Origin: an uncultured Lachnospiraceae bacterium
Lineage (GTDB): Bacteria; Bacillota; Clostridia; Lachnospirales; Lachnospiraceae
DNA length: 64,000 nt
Direction: 5' to 3'
Assembly (NCBI GenBank): GCA_946615865.1
Contig: CAMOIJ010000009.1
Location: forward strand, 1-64,000
Both the position numbers and the translations under genes were made by a program. The notes beneath the pieces are model-generated. The model searched no databases, was not told the origin of the DNA, and saw only the letters and a list, made by a program, of their open reading frames with translations. This document shows positions 39,432 through 49,626 of this stretch, in pieces. Numbering within the stretch: the stretch's first letter is position 1; every line of letters starts with the position of its first letter.

Positions 39432-39971
39432 TTACGAATAATCGAGAAAATCTCCGCTGCTCTTTCCTTTCTCCATCGCGCGCAGTTTCGCCAGCAGGCG
39501 CCTGTGCCTCTCACTTACCGCCTTGGCGTTGATGCCCAGGATCTCCCCGATCTGAGGGTTCTTGAGTTCCTGCACATAGATCATGCTGAGCAGTTCTCTC
39601 TCATCGTCGGAAAGTTTCTCAAGCAGCCGGTACACTTCCTGGTTGATCGGGTTTTTGAGGATAGAATACTCATCGACCGCGGAAGGCTCCACCACATCGT
39701 CCAGATTCTCTGTCTTTCTCCGCCCGTTCTTGCGAAAATAATCGATCAGGCAGTTCCTCGCAATGGTGCACAGCCATGTGCGCACCGACGCCTTTGAGGG
39801 GTCGAAGCTGTCGTAATGGGACATCGCCCTCATGAATATGTCGCTCACCAGATCTTCCGTATTCTCTCTGTGCATCACCTGCATATAGATGTAGTTGTAC
39901 ACATAGGAATACTCCTGCTCATACACTTCCGCAAAATCAGGTTTGTTTCTGATTACACTAAATGTTCTCAC
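39432..39971 (-). CDS. RNA polymerase sigma factor, sigma-70/ECF type
   Basis: YIYMQVMHRENTEDLVSDIFMRAMSHYDSFDPSKASVRTWLCTIARNCLIDYFRKNGR...LKNPQIGEILGINAKAVSERHRRLLAKLR. Confidence 0.9.
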   Translation of the reverse strand: MRTFSVIRNKPDFAEVYEQEYSYVYNYIYMQVMHRENTEDLVSDIFMRAMSHYDSFDPSKASVRTWLCTIARNCLIDYFRKNGRRKTENLDDVVEPSAVDEYSILKNPINQEVYRLLEKLSDDERELLSMIYVQELKNPQIGEILGINAKAVSERHRRLLAKLRAMEKGKSSGDFLDYS

Positions 39972-39991
39972 CGTCTTACTCCGCCTTTCCG

Positions 39992-41377
39992 TTAAGAAAT
40001 ATCATCATTTCTATATACCATTGTCAGAACTTCGTCGTAGACCGCTCCGAAAGGAACTCCGTGCTCCGACGCCGCTCCGCTGACTTTCTCATACTCCGGA
40101 TGGACCCTCCTGTAAGCGCCTTCCCCGCTGATCTTTACGGGGATAACCCCGAACCGGGTCTTTACGTCCACCGTCTTTCTTGTCAAAACAGTGCGCTCCA
40201 TCTCCTGTCTGCGGACCCCGATGGTAGTCGTCTGACTGAAGATCACATCTTCCAGCTTCTCCAGATGCTCCTTATCACAGATCACCGTGACTTCCCATCC
40301 CGGCCTGTTCTTCTTCATAAAGACCGGCGCGAAATGTGCTTCCCGGGCGCCCTCCTGATAGAGTTTCTCAAGCGCGTACCCGAGCTGCTCGCCCGTGCTG
40401 TCGTCGATGTCGCACTCCAGTTTCCACACAGTATCTGCTTCGTGACCCGCTTTTTTCACCTCTTCGCAAGGTTCGATCACCATCGCCCGCAGGATGCTGG
40501 GAATCTCATACTCCCTCTTCCCCGCGCCCAGCCCGGTTCTCTCGATCACGAATCTCTCCGGCAGCTTCTGATCCGTCATCAGGGCTGCCGCAATGGCCGC
40601 TCCCGTCGGAGTTACCAGTTCTCCCTTTCTGGATGTGAACCTCATCGGCAGTCTGTGCTCTTTCGCGATGTTCGCCACCGCGGGTACAGGCACCTGTAAG
40701 ATCCCGTGCTGGCAGCGCACCGTTCCGCTACCTTCAGCGATTTCCGCCACAGCCACGTTCCTGATCCCGAGATCGTCAAAACATACCGCCGCCGCCACAA
40801 TGTCGACAATAGAATCGATCGCTCCCACCTCGTGGAAGTGCACTTCATCGACGGGTACGCCGTGCGCCTCGGATTCCGCCTGCGCCAGGATCTCAAAGAT
40901 ACGAAGCGCCAGAGCTCTGGCTCCCTCGGTCATCTCAAGATTTCCGATGATATCGCGGATCTCTCTCATTCCCGTGTGGTGATGGTGGTGACCGTGTCCG
41001 TGATCATGATCGTGATGATGGTCGTGGTCATGATGATGGCCGTGGTCGTCGTGATCATGATGATGCTCATGGTCGTGGTCATGGCTGTGCGTGTGGGCAG
41101 AATGCTCACCCTCCCCTTCGAGGTGCCCGTACAGGTACTCCATGTCGTGGTCATGCCCGTCGTGCTCCTCATCGAGGATCACATTGAAGTCACAGCAGTC
41201 TATGCCCGATTTCTTCACTCTGCTGATCTGCACCTTAAAGCCATGTCCGGGAATTCCCTCCAGGACCTTCAGGAGCTTCTCCTGATCCGCTCCAAGGTCA
41301 AGCAGCGCCGCCACAGTCATGTCGCCGCTGATACCGGTCCCGCATTCCAGATAAAGGATCTTATCACTGTTTTGCAT
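39992..41377 (-). CDS. larC: Nickel pincer cofactor biosynthesis protein LarC, with long His/Asp-rich insert
   Basis: KILYLECGTGISGDMTVAALLDLGAD; HSHDHDHEHHHDHDDHGHHHDHDHHHDHDHGHGHHHHH; EVHFHEVGAIDSIVDIVAA. Confidence 0.92.
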   Translation of the reverse strand: MQNSDKILYLECGTGISGDMTVAALLDLGADQEKLLKVLEGIPGHGFKVQISRVKKSGIDCCDFNVILDEEHDGHDHDMEYLYGHLEGEGEHSAHTHSHDHDHEHHHDHDDHGHHHDHDHHHDHDHGHGHHHHHTGMREIRDIIGNLEMTEGARALALRIFEILAQAESEAHGVPVDEVHFHEVGAIDSIVDIVAAAVCFDDLGIRNVAVAEIAEGSGTVRCQHGILQVPVPAVANIAKEHRLPMRFTSRKGELVTPTGAAIAAALMTDQKLPERFVIERTGLGAGKREYEIPSILRAMVIEPCEEVKKAGHEADTVWKLECDIDDSTGEQLGYALEKLYQEGAREAHFAPVFMKKNRPGWEVTVICDKEHLEKLEDVIFSQTTTIGVRRQEMERTVLTRKTVDVKTRFGVIPVKISGEGAYRRVHPEYEKVSGAASEHGVPFGAVYDEVLTMVYRNDDIS

Positions 41378-42131
41378 CCGATTTATTTCCTCCACAGGCC
41401 AGGCGGTTGATCTGTGTCGCCATATAGCCCGCTCCGTATCCATTGTCTATATTCACTACCGCAATTCCGTTCGCGCAGGAGTTGATCATTGTCATCAGCG
41501 CTGACAAACCACCGAAATTCGCTCCGTATCCAACGGAAGTCGGCACTGCGATGACAGGGTTGCTCACGAGGCCCCCCACTACGCTGGCCAGCGCGCCCTC
41601 CATGCCGGCCACAGCCACAATGCAGTTGGCCTCCTGGAGCTTCTGCGTCTGCGAAAGAAGCCGATGGATCCCGCTGACTCCCACATCGTAAATACGTTCC
41701 ACTTTAGAGCCAAAATGTTCCGCGGTCTGTGCCGCTTCCTCGGACACAGGGATATCCGCTGTTCCGCCGGTGACCACCGCAATGAGGCCTTTCCTCTCCG
41801 CGGGAGTCCTCTCCAGCTTCAGGATCCGCGAGAGCGGATCGTACTGAATATCCGGTATCACCTTCCTGACCAGTTCATACTGCTCAGCGCTCGCTCTGGT
41901 CCCGAAAGCCTGTCCTTCCTTCTCCGCCATTCTCCGATAGATATTAATAAGAAACTCGTCGGGCTTTCCGCTGCAGAAGATCACTTCCGGAAATCCGGAC
42001 CGGACTCTGCGGTGCAGGTCCAGCTTGGCGTAGCCCATATCCTCAAAGGGCTGTCTGCGAAAGTGTCCCTCCGCCTCCTCGACGCTCATTGAGCCGTTCT
42101 TAACCAATTCCAGTATTTCTCTCGTTTCCAT
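41364..42131 (-). CDS. larB: Nickel pincer cofactor biosynthesis protein LarB (AIR-carboxylase-like)
   Basis: VTGGTADIPVSEEAAQTAEHFG...VAGMEGALASVVGGLVSNPVIAVPTSVGYGANFGGLSALMTMINSCANGIAVVNIDNGYGAGYMA. Confidence 0.93.
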   Translation of the reverse strand: METREILELVKNGSMSVEEAEGHFRRQPFEDMGYAKLDLHRRVRSGFPEVIFCSGKPDEFLINIYRRMAEKEGQAFGTRASAEQYELVRKVIPDIQYDPLSRILKLERTPAERKGLIAVVTGGTADIPVSEEAAQTAEHFGSKVERIYDVGVSGIHRLLSQTQKLQEANCIVAVAGMEGALASVVGGLVSNPVIAVPTSVGYGANFGGLSALMTMINSCANGIAVVNIDNGYGAGYMATQINRLACGGNKSDAKQ

Positions 42132-42166
42132 ATTCGCTCCCCGGCATCCGTTCTCATCCCGCGGAT

Positions 42167-43048
42167 TTAAAGATACGGGATGATCTCCTTTACCGAATCA
42201 AAAATCAGATGCGGTTTCACATCCGAGTCCGGCAGGTCCTCCAGCTGCGCTTCGCCGCTCAGCACAAAGATGCCGTACAGTCCGTTGTTCACGCCGGATT
42301 TGACATCCGTGTACAGCCGGTCTCCCACAACGCAGGATTCCTCCGGCTTCGCTCCCATAGTTCTCATCGCGTACTCAATGATCTCCGCTTCGGGCTTTCC
42401 TACCACCTTGTCGGGTCTGCGCCCGGTGGACGCTTCCACATACGCGCTGAGTGATCCGATGTCCGGTATAAAGCCGGTCTTCGTAGGGCAGTTGAAGTCC
42501 GGGTGCGTAGCCACATAGGGAAGTCCCTCCCTGACCAGGTCGCAGAGCCTGCAGAGGTCTCTGTAATGAAAACTCGTGCAGAAGCTGGTGACCACCATAT
42601 CCGGGTGTTCCTCGTCGATCAGAACGCCCCTTTCCTCAAACTCCATCTTAACCATAGGATTTCCGAAGAGATAGACGCGCTTTCCCGGATACTTCCGTTT
42701 GAGATAATCCACCGTCGCGTGTCCTGAAGTGATCAGCTGCTTCTCCGGTTCGATCACTAGTCCCATGTTCAGGAGCTTCTCAACATAGATCGACGCGCTC
42801 TTGGAGGAATTATTTGTCATAAAGCAATACTTTCTGCCCGTAGCTGTCAGCTTCGCCAGAAAGTCCTTGGCGCCGTCGATCCAGAGATTGTCCAGATAGA
42901 CTGTGCCGTCCATGTCCAGGCAGAAATTCCTGATCCGCGGTATGATCCCCTCGGGATCACAGTTCACACGATATTCAGTTCTGGCTCTGTCCCGTTCCGG
43001 CATTCCTGTCCGCGCCTCCTGATGTTCATTATACTGTATCTCAGCCAA
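42167..43048 (-). CDS. HAD-IIA (NagD-like) family hydrolase
   Basis: FCLDMDGTVYLDNLWIDGAKDFLAKL...MTNNSSKSASIYVEKL...VVGDRLYTDVKSGVNNG. Confidence 0.9.
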   Translation of the reverse strand: MAEIQYNEHQEARTGMPERDRARTEYRVNCDPEGIIPRIRNFCLDMDGTVYLDNLWIDGAKDFLAKLTATGRKYCFMTNNSSKSASIYVEKLLNMGLVIEPEKQLITSGHATVDYLKRKYPGKRVYLFGNPMVKMEFEERGVLIDEEHPDMVVTSFCTSFHYRDLCRLCDLVREGLPYVATHPDFNCPTKTGFIPDIGSLSAYVEASTGRRPDKVVGKPEAEIIEYAMRTMGAKPEESCVVGDRLYTDVKSGVNNGLYGIFVLSGEAQLEDLPDSDVKPHLIFDSVKEIIPYL

Positions 43049-43050
43049 TT

Positions 43051-44022
43051 TTACACAAAGGGCTCCCCGAAAATACCTTCTTCAGGTTCGCCTTTATAAA
43101 ACGCCGCCCAGTCGGGGCTCTCAGCTGTGATCTCTATTCTGCCCTGCCCAAAAGGCTTTTGAAATGACAGTCTAAAGGCGTGCAGCCCCATAGTTTCCTG
43201 CCCGTTTCCGTACAGCGGGTCTCCCGCAAGGGGATGTCCTATAGAGGCCATGTGGACCCTGATCTGATGTGTCCTTCCGTGTTCAATCCGGCAGGCAAGC
43301 AGCGTCCGCGGCTTTCCCTCAGAATCCCCGGTCTCTGCCAGCACTTTGTAAAATGTCCGCGCATCTTTTCCATCCGGCGCGCAGATCATACGGGGCGAGC
43401 CCGGCGCTTCTCTGCGAAGCGGGCAGTCAACTGTCCCCTCCGGCTGTTCGAATCTTCCTTCCGCCAGCGCCAGATAGATCTTGACGAGTCTTCCGTCCTC
43501 CCTCTGCCTTTGGATCATCGCCGCCGCTTCCGAATTCAGGGCAAAAGTCACAATGCCCGAGGTGTCTTTGTCCAGTCTTCCGGTCACCCTCATATCCATC
43601 GAGGTGCCGGTTCCTCCAAGATGCGCCGCTGCCTGATTGGCGAGCGTATCGCTGAAATGTCCGGGAGATGGATGGCATACCATTCCGGCCGGCTTGTTGA
43701 CGATCAAAAGATCGCTGTCCTCGTACAGAACCTGCAGGGGATATTTTGACAATTCAGGGGCCGGAGCCTCCCAGATCTTTCCCGGTCTTCCGCCTTCCGT
43801 GTCCCTTCGAAGAACCTGCTCGGTCAGTCCGACCGTCAGGACTTCGCCTTCCCTGAGCACGTGACTGACATATACTTTCTTCCCGTCGACGCGGATCCCT
43901 TCCTCCTGAAATTTGAGTCTGCTGATCTGATGTCCCGAGAAAGACAATTCTTCCTGCAGGAACCTCCTTACAGTTTTTCCTGCCGTCTCCGGCGTCACTG
44001 TAAATTCCAGCCTGCGCTTCAT
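43051..44022 (-). CDS. RluA family pseudouridine synthase
   Basis: VNKPAGMVCHPSPGHFSDTLANQ...VTGRLDKDTSGIVTFA...HGRTHQIRVHMASIGHPLAGDPLYG. Confidence 0.93.
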   Translation of the reverse strand: MKRRLEFTVTPETAGKTVRRFLQEELSFSGHQISRLKFQEEGIRVDGKKVYVSHVLREGEVLTVGLTEQVLRRDTEGGRPGKIWEAPAPELSKYPLQVLYEDSDLLIVNKPAGMVCHPSPGHFSDTLANQAAAHLGGTGTSMDMRVTGRLDKDTSGIVTFALNSEAAAMIQRQREDGRLVKIYLALAEGRFEQPEGTVDCPLRREAPGSPRMICAPDGKDARTFYKVLAETGDSEGKPRTLLACRIEHGRTHQIRVHMASIGHPLAGDPLYGNGQETMGLHAFRLSFQKPFGQGRIEITAESPDWAAFYKGEPEEGIFGEPFV

Positions 44023-44678
44023 GACAGGAACTCCCTGTCTTCGCCGTCTGCGCCAGGCGTCTCTGTATCGTCGCTCAGGATCACTTTAAGACAATGATAA
44101 AGAAGCTGCGCCGTGATCCCCCAGATCACCCCGCCGTCGCTCTCGTAGAAATAGAACCTGCGCGGGATACTGTGCCAGGGGTAATTCTCCCCGCCGGGCA
44201 GAAGTTCATATGGAAAATCTTCCGGCGTCTTCACTACCATAGAAGCATTGCTGATCCGCGGCTTATGAGAAGCGAACCAGCTCAGGGGCACACAGAAGAC
44301 CCGTTCAACTTCCTGCTTTGAATATGTTCCCTCATAATCGCGCAAAATACCGAGGCAGGAACTGATCTTCGCCCCGCCGGGACCCGTCATGACATGCATG
44401 GGAGCGATCAGCTCGATCTTCTCCCGGGGGATCAGAAGCTCCTCCGACGCCTCTCTGACTGCAGCTTCCTCCGCGGTCTCGTTTTCCTCGATCCCTCCGC
44501 CCGGAAAGCAGATCTCGCCTCCCTGCCGGATCCCCGTCTGGCGGACCTCAAAAAGGATGCTGAGCTCCCCGCCGGTCTCCACCAAAGGGATCAGGACCGC
44601 GTTCTTTCTTTTTACGGGACTGACCTCTTCCAGTGTCCGTCCGGCAGTTTTACTTCGGATCTTCTCCATCTGTATCAT
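44019..44678 (-). CDS. NUDIX hydrolase, CoA pyrophosphatase-like
   Basis: GGEICFPGGGIEENETAEEAAVREASEELLI Nudix box. Confidence 0.92.
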   Translation of the reverse strand: MIQMEKIRSKTAGRTLEEVSPVKRKNAVLIPLVETGGELSILFEVRQTGIRQGGEICFPGGGIEENETAEEAAVREASEELLIPREKIELIAPMHVMTGPGGAKISSCLGILRDYEGTYSKQEVERVFCVPLSWFASHKPRISNASMVVKTPEDFPYELLPGGENYPWHSIPRRFYFYESDGGVIWGITAQLLYHCLKVILSDDTETPGADGEDREFLS

Positions 44679-46035
44679 CTGTTTTGCCGTCCCTGATCAT
44701 AATTCCTTTTTCCAGCGCTATTCTGGCGAGTTCTTCCACCGAAGGCGCTCTTTCGCTGTCCGCTTCCGCCGGCGCCGCTTTAGTTTCGTTCTCTACCAGC
44801 TGCTGCGCTTTCTGCGTCCTTACCGCCTGCACTCCGAGTCTGGCGTATTCCGCCGTCTTTTTGGCTTCGCTGATCTTTTCCTTCAGTTCCACCAGCTTTT
44901 TCAAAGCGTCAGGGACAATCCCGTCTTTCTGCTCCATCTCCTCATAGAAAGCTCTGCCGCCGCTGGCAAAGAGCTTCTTGAGCACAGCGGACATCTCCGA
45001 CTGCTGATCTTTGGGAAGGCCCCTCACCATCTGGATCGCGTCCGCCAGATCTCTGAGACCGATATCCTTCATATCCTTCACAGTGTCGGCGCCCAGCGCC
45101 TGCAGGATACCGAAGATCTGATCCACAAAGATCTGGCGCGCTGCATCGTCGACGTTCTCGAGCCACTCACTCAGCACTTTTTCAAGATAGATACTGTCGC
45201 TTGATCTTTGCGTATTAATAAATCTATTTCCCAGCACTTCCCACGAGAGCGCGTCGTGCTGCATGATCCCTTTCCGGCTGCTCTTGACAACGATCGCGCT
45301 TCGTCCGGCGTTGAGCAGACGCCCGATGATGGAATCCTGGGGGATTATGTTGATAGTGCGGTCAATGATCTGTTGGTATTCAGGTTGGGACGTGACTTCA
45401 TCCCGAAATCCCGGGGAGTCGTTGCAGTATACTTCCAAAATCTGCTTCTGGATCGCGTCCCCCGCGAAAGATGATGCGAACGCGGCAAAGTTTCCTCCCT
45501 TCGAGTGGCCCCCTACTCTCAATTTCATCGCCGTATCGCTGAAGTTCTTCTTAAGGTACTCGGCCGCGAGTTTCTGCCCCTCCGTCATGGACATAAAAGA
45601 GAGATTAAAGTCCTCCTTCCAGCCGACCAGAGTCTCATCGGTGCCGCGGAAAGCCACATAAACCGTTCCGTCCTCAAGTTCAAACTGGACCGCGGACATC
45701 TGTGCCTCGGCGCTCTTGCTCACAAAATTGACATAGCCGCACATCTTCGTTTTCCCAAACCGCCTGCTCCCCGCTACAGGTTTGAGCAGGAAAGGGGAAA
45801 GCTTGGAAAAACTCCCCCTCTTTCTTATTTCCTCTTCTGTGTGGATTTCCCAGTATCTGCGGCAGACGTCAGCGATAGGTATCGGGAAGTCCCTGCTCTC
45901 AAAGACGATCCCGTCGTAATCCACGTAAGCCAGCTGCGCCAGTATCAGGTTATCAACTATATTGAACGGATCCTTGTCAAAAGTCAGATCGCCTCTCCAT
46001 TTGAGGTATTCGTTCATATTACTCTTATCATCCAT
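44650..46035 (-). CDS. DUF2974 (Mbeg1-like lipase-fold) protein
   Basis: VYVAFRGTDETLVGWKEDFNLSFMSMTEGQKLAAEYLKK...RVGGHSKGGNFAAFAS. Confidence 0.88.
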   Translation of the reverse strand: MDDKSNMNEYLKWRGDLTFDKDPFNIVDNLILAQLAYVDYDGIVFESRDFPIPIADVCRRYWEIHTEEEIRKRGSFSKLSPFLLKPVAGSRRFGKTKMCGYVNFVSKSAEAQMSAVQFELEDGTVYVAFRGTDETLVGWKEDFNLSFMSMTEGQKLAAEYLKKNFSDTAMKLRVGGHSKGGNFAAFASSFAGDAIQKQILEVYCNDSPGFRDEVTSQPEYQQIIDRTINIIPQDSIIGRLLNAGRSAIVVKSSRKGIMQHDALSWEVLGNRFINTQRSSDSIYLEKVLSEWLENVDDAARQIFVDQIFGILQALGADTVKDMKDIGLRDLADAIQMVRGLPKDQQSEMSAVLKKLFASGGRAFYEEMEQKDGIVPDALKKLVELKEKISEAKKTAEYARLGVQAVRTQKAQQLVENETKAAPAEADSERAPSVEELARIALEKGIMIRDGKTDDTDGEDPK

Positions 46036-46170
46036 GATCTGTTCCTTCCCGGCCGATAAAGGTCTCTCGGAAAACTATAAAGCCTATGTGTGTAAAAAAT
46101 GTGTATCCGGCCTCTATTTATCAAGTATAACCGAAAATCCCGCAAATAGTTACAAAGAACTGCGCTCGAT

Positions 46171-46221
46171 AAAAGAAGCTGCGCAGCCCTGGGGGCATCC
46201 CCCATTTCTTCACAGCTTCTT
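46171..46221 (-). terminator. Intrinsic terminator of serA
   Basis: AAGAAGCTG...TGGGGGcatCCCCCA...CAGCTTCTT nested stem, T-rich on the minus strand. Confidence 0.7.
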
Positions 46222-46236
46222 CATTGTCCGCATTGC

Positions 46237-47400
46237 TTATTTGATGATCCTTACTCTCCACACGCTGGGGATCTGCGCTATCCGGTCCACAAGCTCTCTG
46301 CTCACAGGAGCGTCCAGATCAAACATCGTGTATTCGACATCTCCCTTGGATTTACTGGTCATCTCGGAGATATTCACATCGCTCCCGCCGATCAGTGTTG
46401 TCAGGCGGTTGATCATATTGACTTTATTCTCATGGAAGATCGCGATACGGCTCGCTGAGCGGCACACGCCCATGCTGCAGGCCGGATAGTTGACGCTGTT
46501 GCGGATGTTGCCGTTCTCCAGGTAATCCATGAGTTCCTCGGCTGCCATCACCGCGCAGTTGTCCTCGGACTCCTCTGTAGAGGCGCCCAGATGAGGCGTC
46601 GTGATGCAGCCCCTTACTCCCGCCACGGTGGGATTGGGGAAGTCGGAGACGTAGCGGCGGATCCTGCCGGCTCCGATCTGCTCGATGACTGCTTCCTCGT
46701 CCACCAGGACGTCCCTCGCCATATTGATGAGGATCACGCCTTTCTTCATCTTCTTCACAGCTTCTCTGCTGATCATTCCCTTTGTAGAAGGAAGCGCAGG
46801 TACGTGGATCGTGATGAAATCGCATCTGTCGTAGATCTCATTGAGGTCAAAAACGTGCGTGATCTTCCTGTTCAGATGCCACGCCGCGTCCACCGACACA
46901 TAAGGATCATAGCCATATACTTCCATGCCGAGTTCTACCGCCATATTGGCCACGCGCACGCCGATCGCGCCAAGTCCGATGATGCCCAGCCTCTTTCCGG
47001 CGAGCTCGGTACCCGCGAATTTCTTCTTTTCTTTCTCGGCGGTCTTGGCGATATCCGCGTTGTTCCAGTTCGCGCGGACCCAGTCGACGCCCTCCACGAT
47101 ATCGCGGGATGCAAGGAGCATGCCTGCCAGTACCATCTCCTTTACACCGTTGGCATTTGCGCCGGGAGTGTTAAAGACCACAATTCCCTCTCTGGAGCAG
47201 CGGTCCAGCGGAATATTGTTGACGCCGGCGCCTGCTCTTGCGATCGCCAGAAGCTCCGGCGAAAACTCCATATCATGCATTGCCGCGCTTCGCACCAGAA
47301 TTCCCTGAGCCTCGGAAATCTTATCCGTTTTCTCATAATCCGGCGTGAATATCTCCAGTCCCTTGTCCGAAATATTGTTGAGACATGCGTATTTGAACAT
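46237..47400 (-). CDS. serA: D-3-phosphoglycerate dehydrogenase
   Basis: GAGVNNIPLDRCSREGIVVFNTPGANANGVKE...LGIIGLGAIGVRVANMAVELGMEVYGYDP; C-terminal ACT-like region. Confidence 0.92.
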   Translation of the reverse strand: MFKYACLNNISDKGLEIFTPDYEKTDKISEAQGILVRSAAMHDMEFSPELLAIARAGAGVNNIPLDRCSREGIVVFNTPGANANGVKEMVLAGMLLASRDIVEGVDWVRANWNNADIAKTAEKEKKKFAGTELAGKRLGIIGLGAIGVRVANMAVELGMEVYGYDPYVSVDAAWHLNRKITHVFDLNEIYDRCDFITIHVPALPSTKGMISREAVKKMKKGVILINMARDVLVDEEAVIEQIGAGRIRRYVSDFPNPTVAGVRGCITTPHLGASTEESEDNCAVMAAEELMDYLENGNIRNSVNYPACSMGVCRSASRIAIFHENKVNMINRLTTLIGGSDVNISEMTSKSKGDVEYTMFDLDAPVSRELVDRIAQIPSVWRVRIIK

Positions 47401-47589
47401 CGTTTCTGTCCTTTCTATGACTATACCCCTATGTCATATGCCGACAACGAGATATTTTACAACGCTTTTTCGCACTGCACAATATCCCAATTTGTTCACA
47501 GAAATTTCGCTGGCTTTTTTTGCCGCCGGGAATATAATGGACATGTTACCGGAAATTCGTATACTATATATAAAAACGGAGGTATCAAT

Positions 47590-48273
47590 ATGGCTGATAT
47601 GAATAATATGAATAGAGAATACAGACTTGAGCGCATGAATAATTACGCCGGCACAGCGGTGAACGAGCGCACCTACAACCTGACCATCGGTCTGACCCTT
47701 CTGTGGGGCGTCCTGATCAACGTCGTGATGGCCACATTTTTCACTTACCAGATCCTGTCTCTTAACTACGTTCTGGTGATCGTGCTGTATTTTGCCGGCA
47801 CACTCGGATGCTCTTACCTGGTCCACAGGTCTGACAGCCCGGCTGTGAGCTTCGCGGGCTTTACCGGTATGGCCCTTTCCATGGGACTTCTGCTCACATT
47901 CTATGTGACAGCCTTTTCAGGAAATTCCGTGGCCTATGCTTTCATCGCGACCGGTCTTGTGACAATGATCATGATCATCCTGTCCATGCTGTATCCCGCT
48001 TTCTTCCAGAACCTGGGCAGAACACTGATCATCTCTCTTCTGGGATGCATCCTCGTGGAATTTGTCGGAAGTATCCTCTTCCGCATTCCGCTGGGCTTCA
48101 TCGACTACATCGTCGCCCTGATCTTCTGCGGCTACATCGGACTGGACTGGAACAGAGCCCAGGCGTATCCCAAGACTCTTGACAACGCCATTGACAGCGC
48201 GGCGGACATCTATCTGGATGTCGTGAACCTGTTCGTCAGGATCCTGTCGATCACAGGAAAGCGAAGAAAATAA
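47590..48273 (+). CDS. Bax inhibitor-1/YccA family membrane protein
   Basis: VNERTYNLTIGLTLLWGVLINVVMATFF...DYIVALIFCGYIGLDWNRAQAYPKTLDNAIDSAADIYLDVVNLFVRIL; AAAACGGAGG RBS. Confidence 0.88.
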   Translation: MADMNNMNREYRLERMNNYAGTAVNERTYNLTIGLTLLWGVLINVVMATFFTYQILSLNYVLVIVLYFAGTLGCSYLVHRSDSPAVSFAGFTGMALSMGLLLTFYVTAFSGNSVAYAFIATGLVTMIMIILSMLYPAFFQNLGRTLIISLLGCILVEFVGSILFRIPLGFIDYIVALIFCGYIGLDWNRAQAYPKTLDNAIDSAADIYLDVVNLFVRILSITGKRRK

Positions 48274-48315
48274 AACTGAGCTTATATTGAATTGATATTG
48301 GATTGTAAATCTAAA

Positions 48316-48380
48316 AGGGGCTTGTTACATAAAGCGAAGAGGATATCAATAATTATCCTACGCTTATGCGACAAGCCCCT
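48316..48380. terminator. Long bidirectional hairpin terminator
   Basis: AGGGGCTTGT...GAGGATAtcaataatTATCC...ACAAGCCCCT between convergent genes. Confidence 0.8.
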
Positions 48381-48389
48381 TATTTATGC

Positions 48390-49577
48390 TTACATGGACT
48401 TATCCCTCTCCGACTCCTTCGCCTTGAGGATGCTGCGCTGCAGCTCATTGTTCTCGCGCCGCTTCCGGAGCCTGTCGACGATGCGAGTCTGGTAGATGTA
48501 GTTCACGATGGCTGCCAGAGGGATCGAGATGATGACGCCGAGGATTCCGAAGAGTCTTCCGAAGAAGATAATGGATACCAGGACCCAGACGGCTGGAACG
48601 CCGAGGGAGTCGCCGAACAGCTTGGGTTTTAAAATATAACCGTCGATGGTCTGCAGGATCAGCGTAAAGAGAAGAAACCACAGGGCGTACCAAGGGTTTA
48701 CAAGAAACAGGATGAGCGCTCCCACTATGCCTCCGACAAAGGGACCGAAGGTCGGAGCCAGGTTTGTGACGCCTACCAGCACTGACACAAGGACCACATA
48801 GGGCATTCCTGCGGCCGCCATGAACAGGCCGTTGGAGACGCCGATGATAATGCCGTCCAGCACATCAAAAATGATATAGCGGAGCATGATATTGTGGCAG
48901 TTCCTCAGAAAATCGATCGTACTGGGATAGACGGAGGGAGAGAGGACCGATTCGAGAAGAAACTTGAAGCCTGCCTTGAGGTTGTCCTTGGCACTAAGGA
49001 AATAGACCGCCAGAATGAAGGAGATCACCGCTTCAAAAATACTCTTGGTCAGGTTGATAGAGGTGTTGACAATGTTGTTCAGGCTCTTGGGGAGCAGTGA
49101 ACTGAGCGTGTCGAGGAGGTTGCCGCTGGAATTGATAAGACCCGATATGTCGAGGTTCATTTCCGAGGCGTATACATTCAGGCGGGCCAGCAGGCGCTGC
49201 ATGGAACGGGCGTAGTTATCGAAGTTGCCTACGAACTGCACGATGCCGCTTATGACCTGCGGGATCAGAGAGACCAGGAGGATCAGGGAGACCAGCAGGA
49301 AAGAAAGGATCGCGCAAAAGACAGAGAGATTGCCGCGCAGCCGCTCCGAAGCCACGTTCGCAAAGAGATGTTTCTTATAAACATCCACAAGCGGGTTGAG
49401 GATATAGGCGATGATCGCGGCGAGAAAAATGGGAAACAGGAAGGCTCCCAGTCCCTGCAGAGCGCGCCCGATGACATCCAGATGCGTAAGGATCGAGAAG
49501 AGGACTACCGCGGAGCATGTCGCGATCGTGTATGCTACCCAGGGGGTGTTGAGATTGTTTTTATTAAATAGTTTCAT
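48390..49577 (-). CDS. AI-2E family transporter
   Basis: GALILFLVNPWYALWFLLFTLILQTIDGYILKPKLFGDSLGVPAVWVLVSIIFFGRLFGILGVIISIPLAAIV. Confidence 0.92.
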   Translation of the reverse strand: MKLFNKNNLNTPWVAYTIATCSAVVLFSILTHLDVIGRALQGLGAFLFPIFLAAIIAYILNPLVDVYKKHLFANVASERLRGNLSVFCAILSFLLVSLILLVSLIPQVISGIVQFVGNFDNYARSMQRLLARLNVYASEMNLDISGLINSSGNLLDTLSSLLPKSLNNIVNTSINLTKSIFEAVISFILAVYFLSAKDNLKAGFKFLLESVLSPSVYPSTIDFLRNCHNIMLRYIIFDVLDGIIIGVSNGLFMAAAGMPYVVLVSVLVGVTNLAPTFGPFVGGIVGALILFLVNPWYALWFLLFTLILQTIDGYILKPKLFGDSLGVPAVWVLVSIIFFGRLFGILGVIISIPLAAIVNYIYQTRIVDRLRKRRENNELQRSILKAKESERDKSM

Positions 49578-49626
49578 GGCGCAGCCCTTCCCGAGGCGTG
49601 ATTACATAAGCGTCAGGTGATAGTCC

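Noticed and set aside
40966-41172. Simple-sequence DNA repeat rich in CATGATGATG, and its alternative-frame ORF
   Set aside because: Fully explained by the His/Asp-rich insert of LarC in the coding frame.
46591-47589. 5' extension of the 560-aa ORF containing the Bax-inhibitor gene
   Set aside because: Upstream part is antisense to serA; the true start is the ATG at 47590 after a good RBS.
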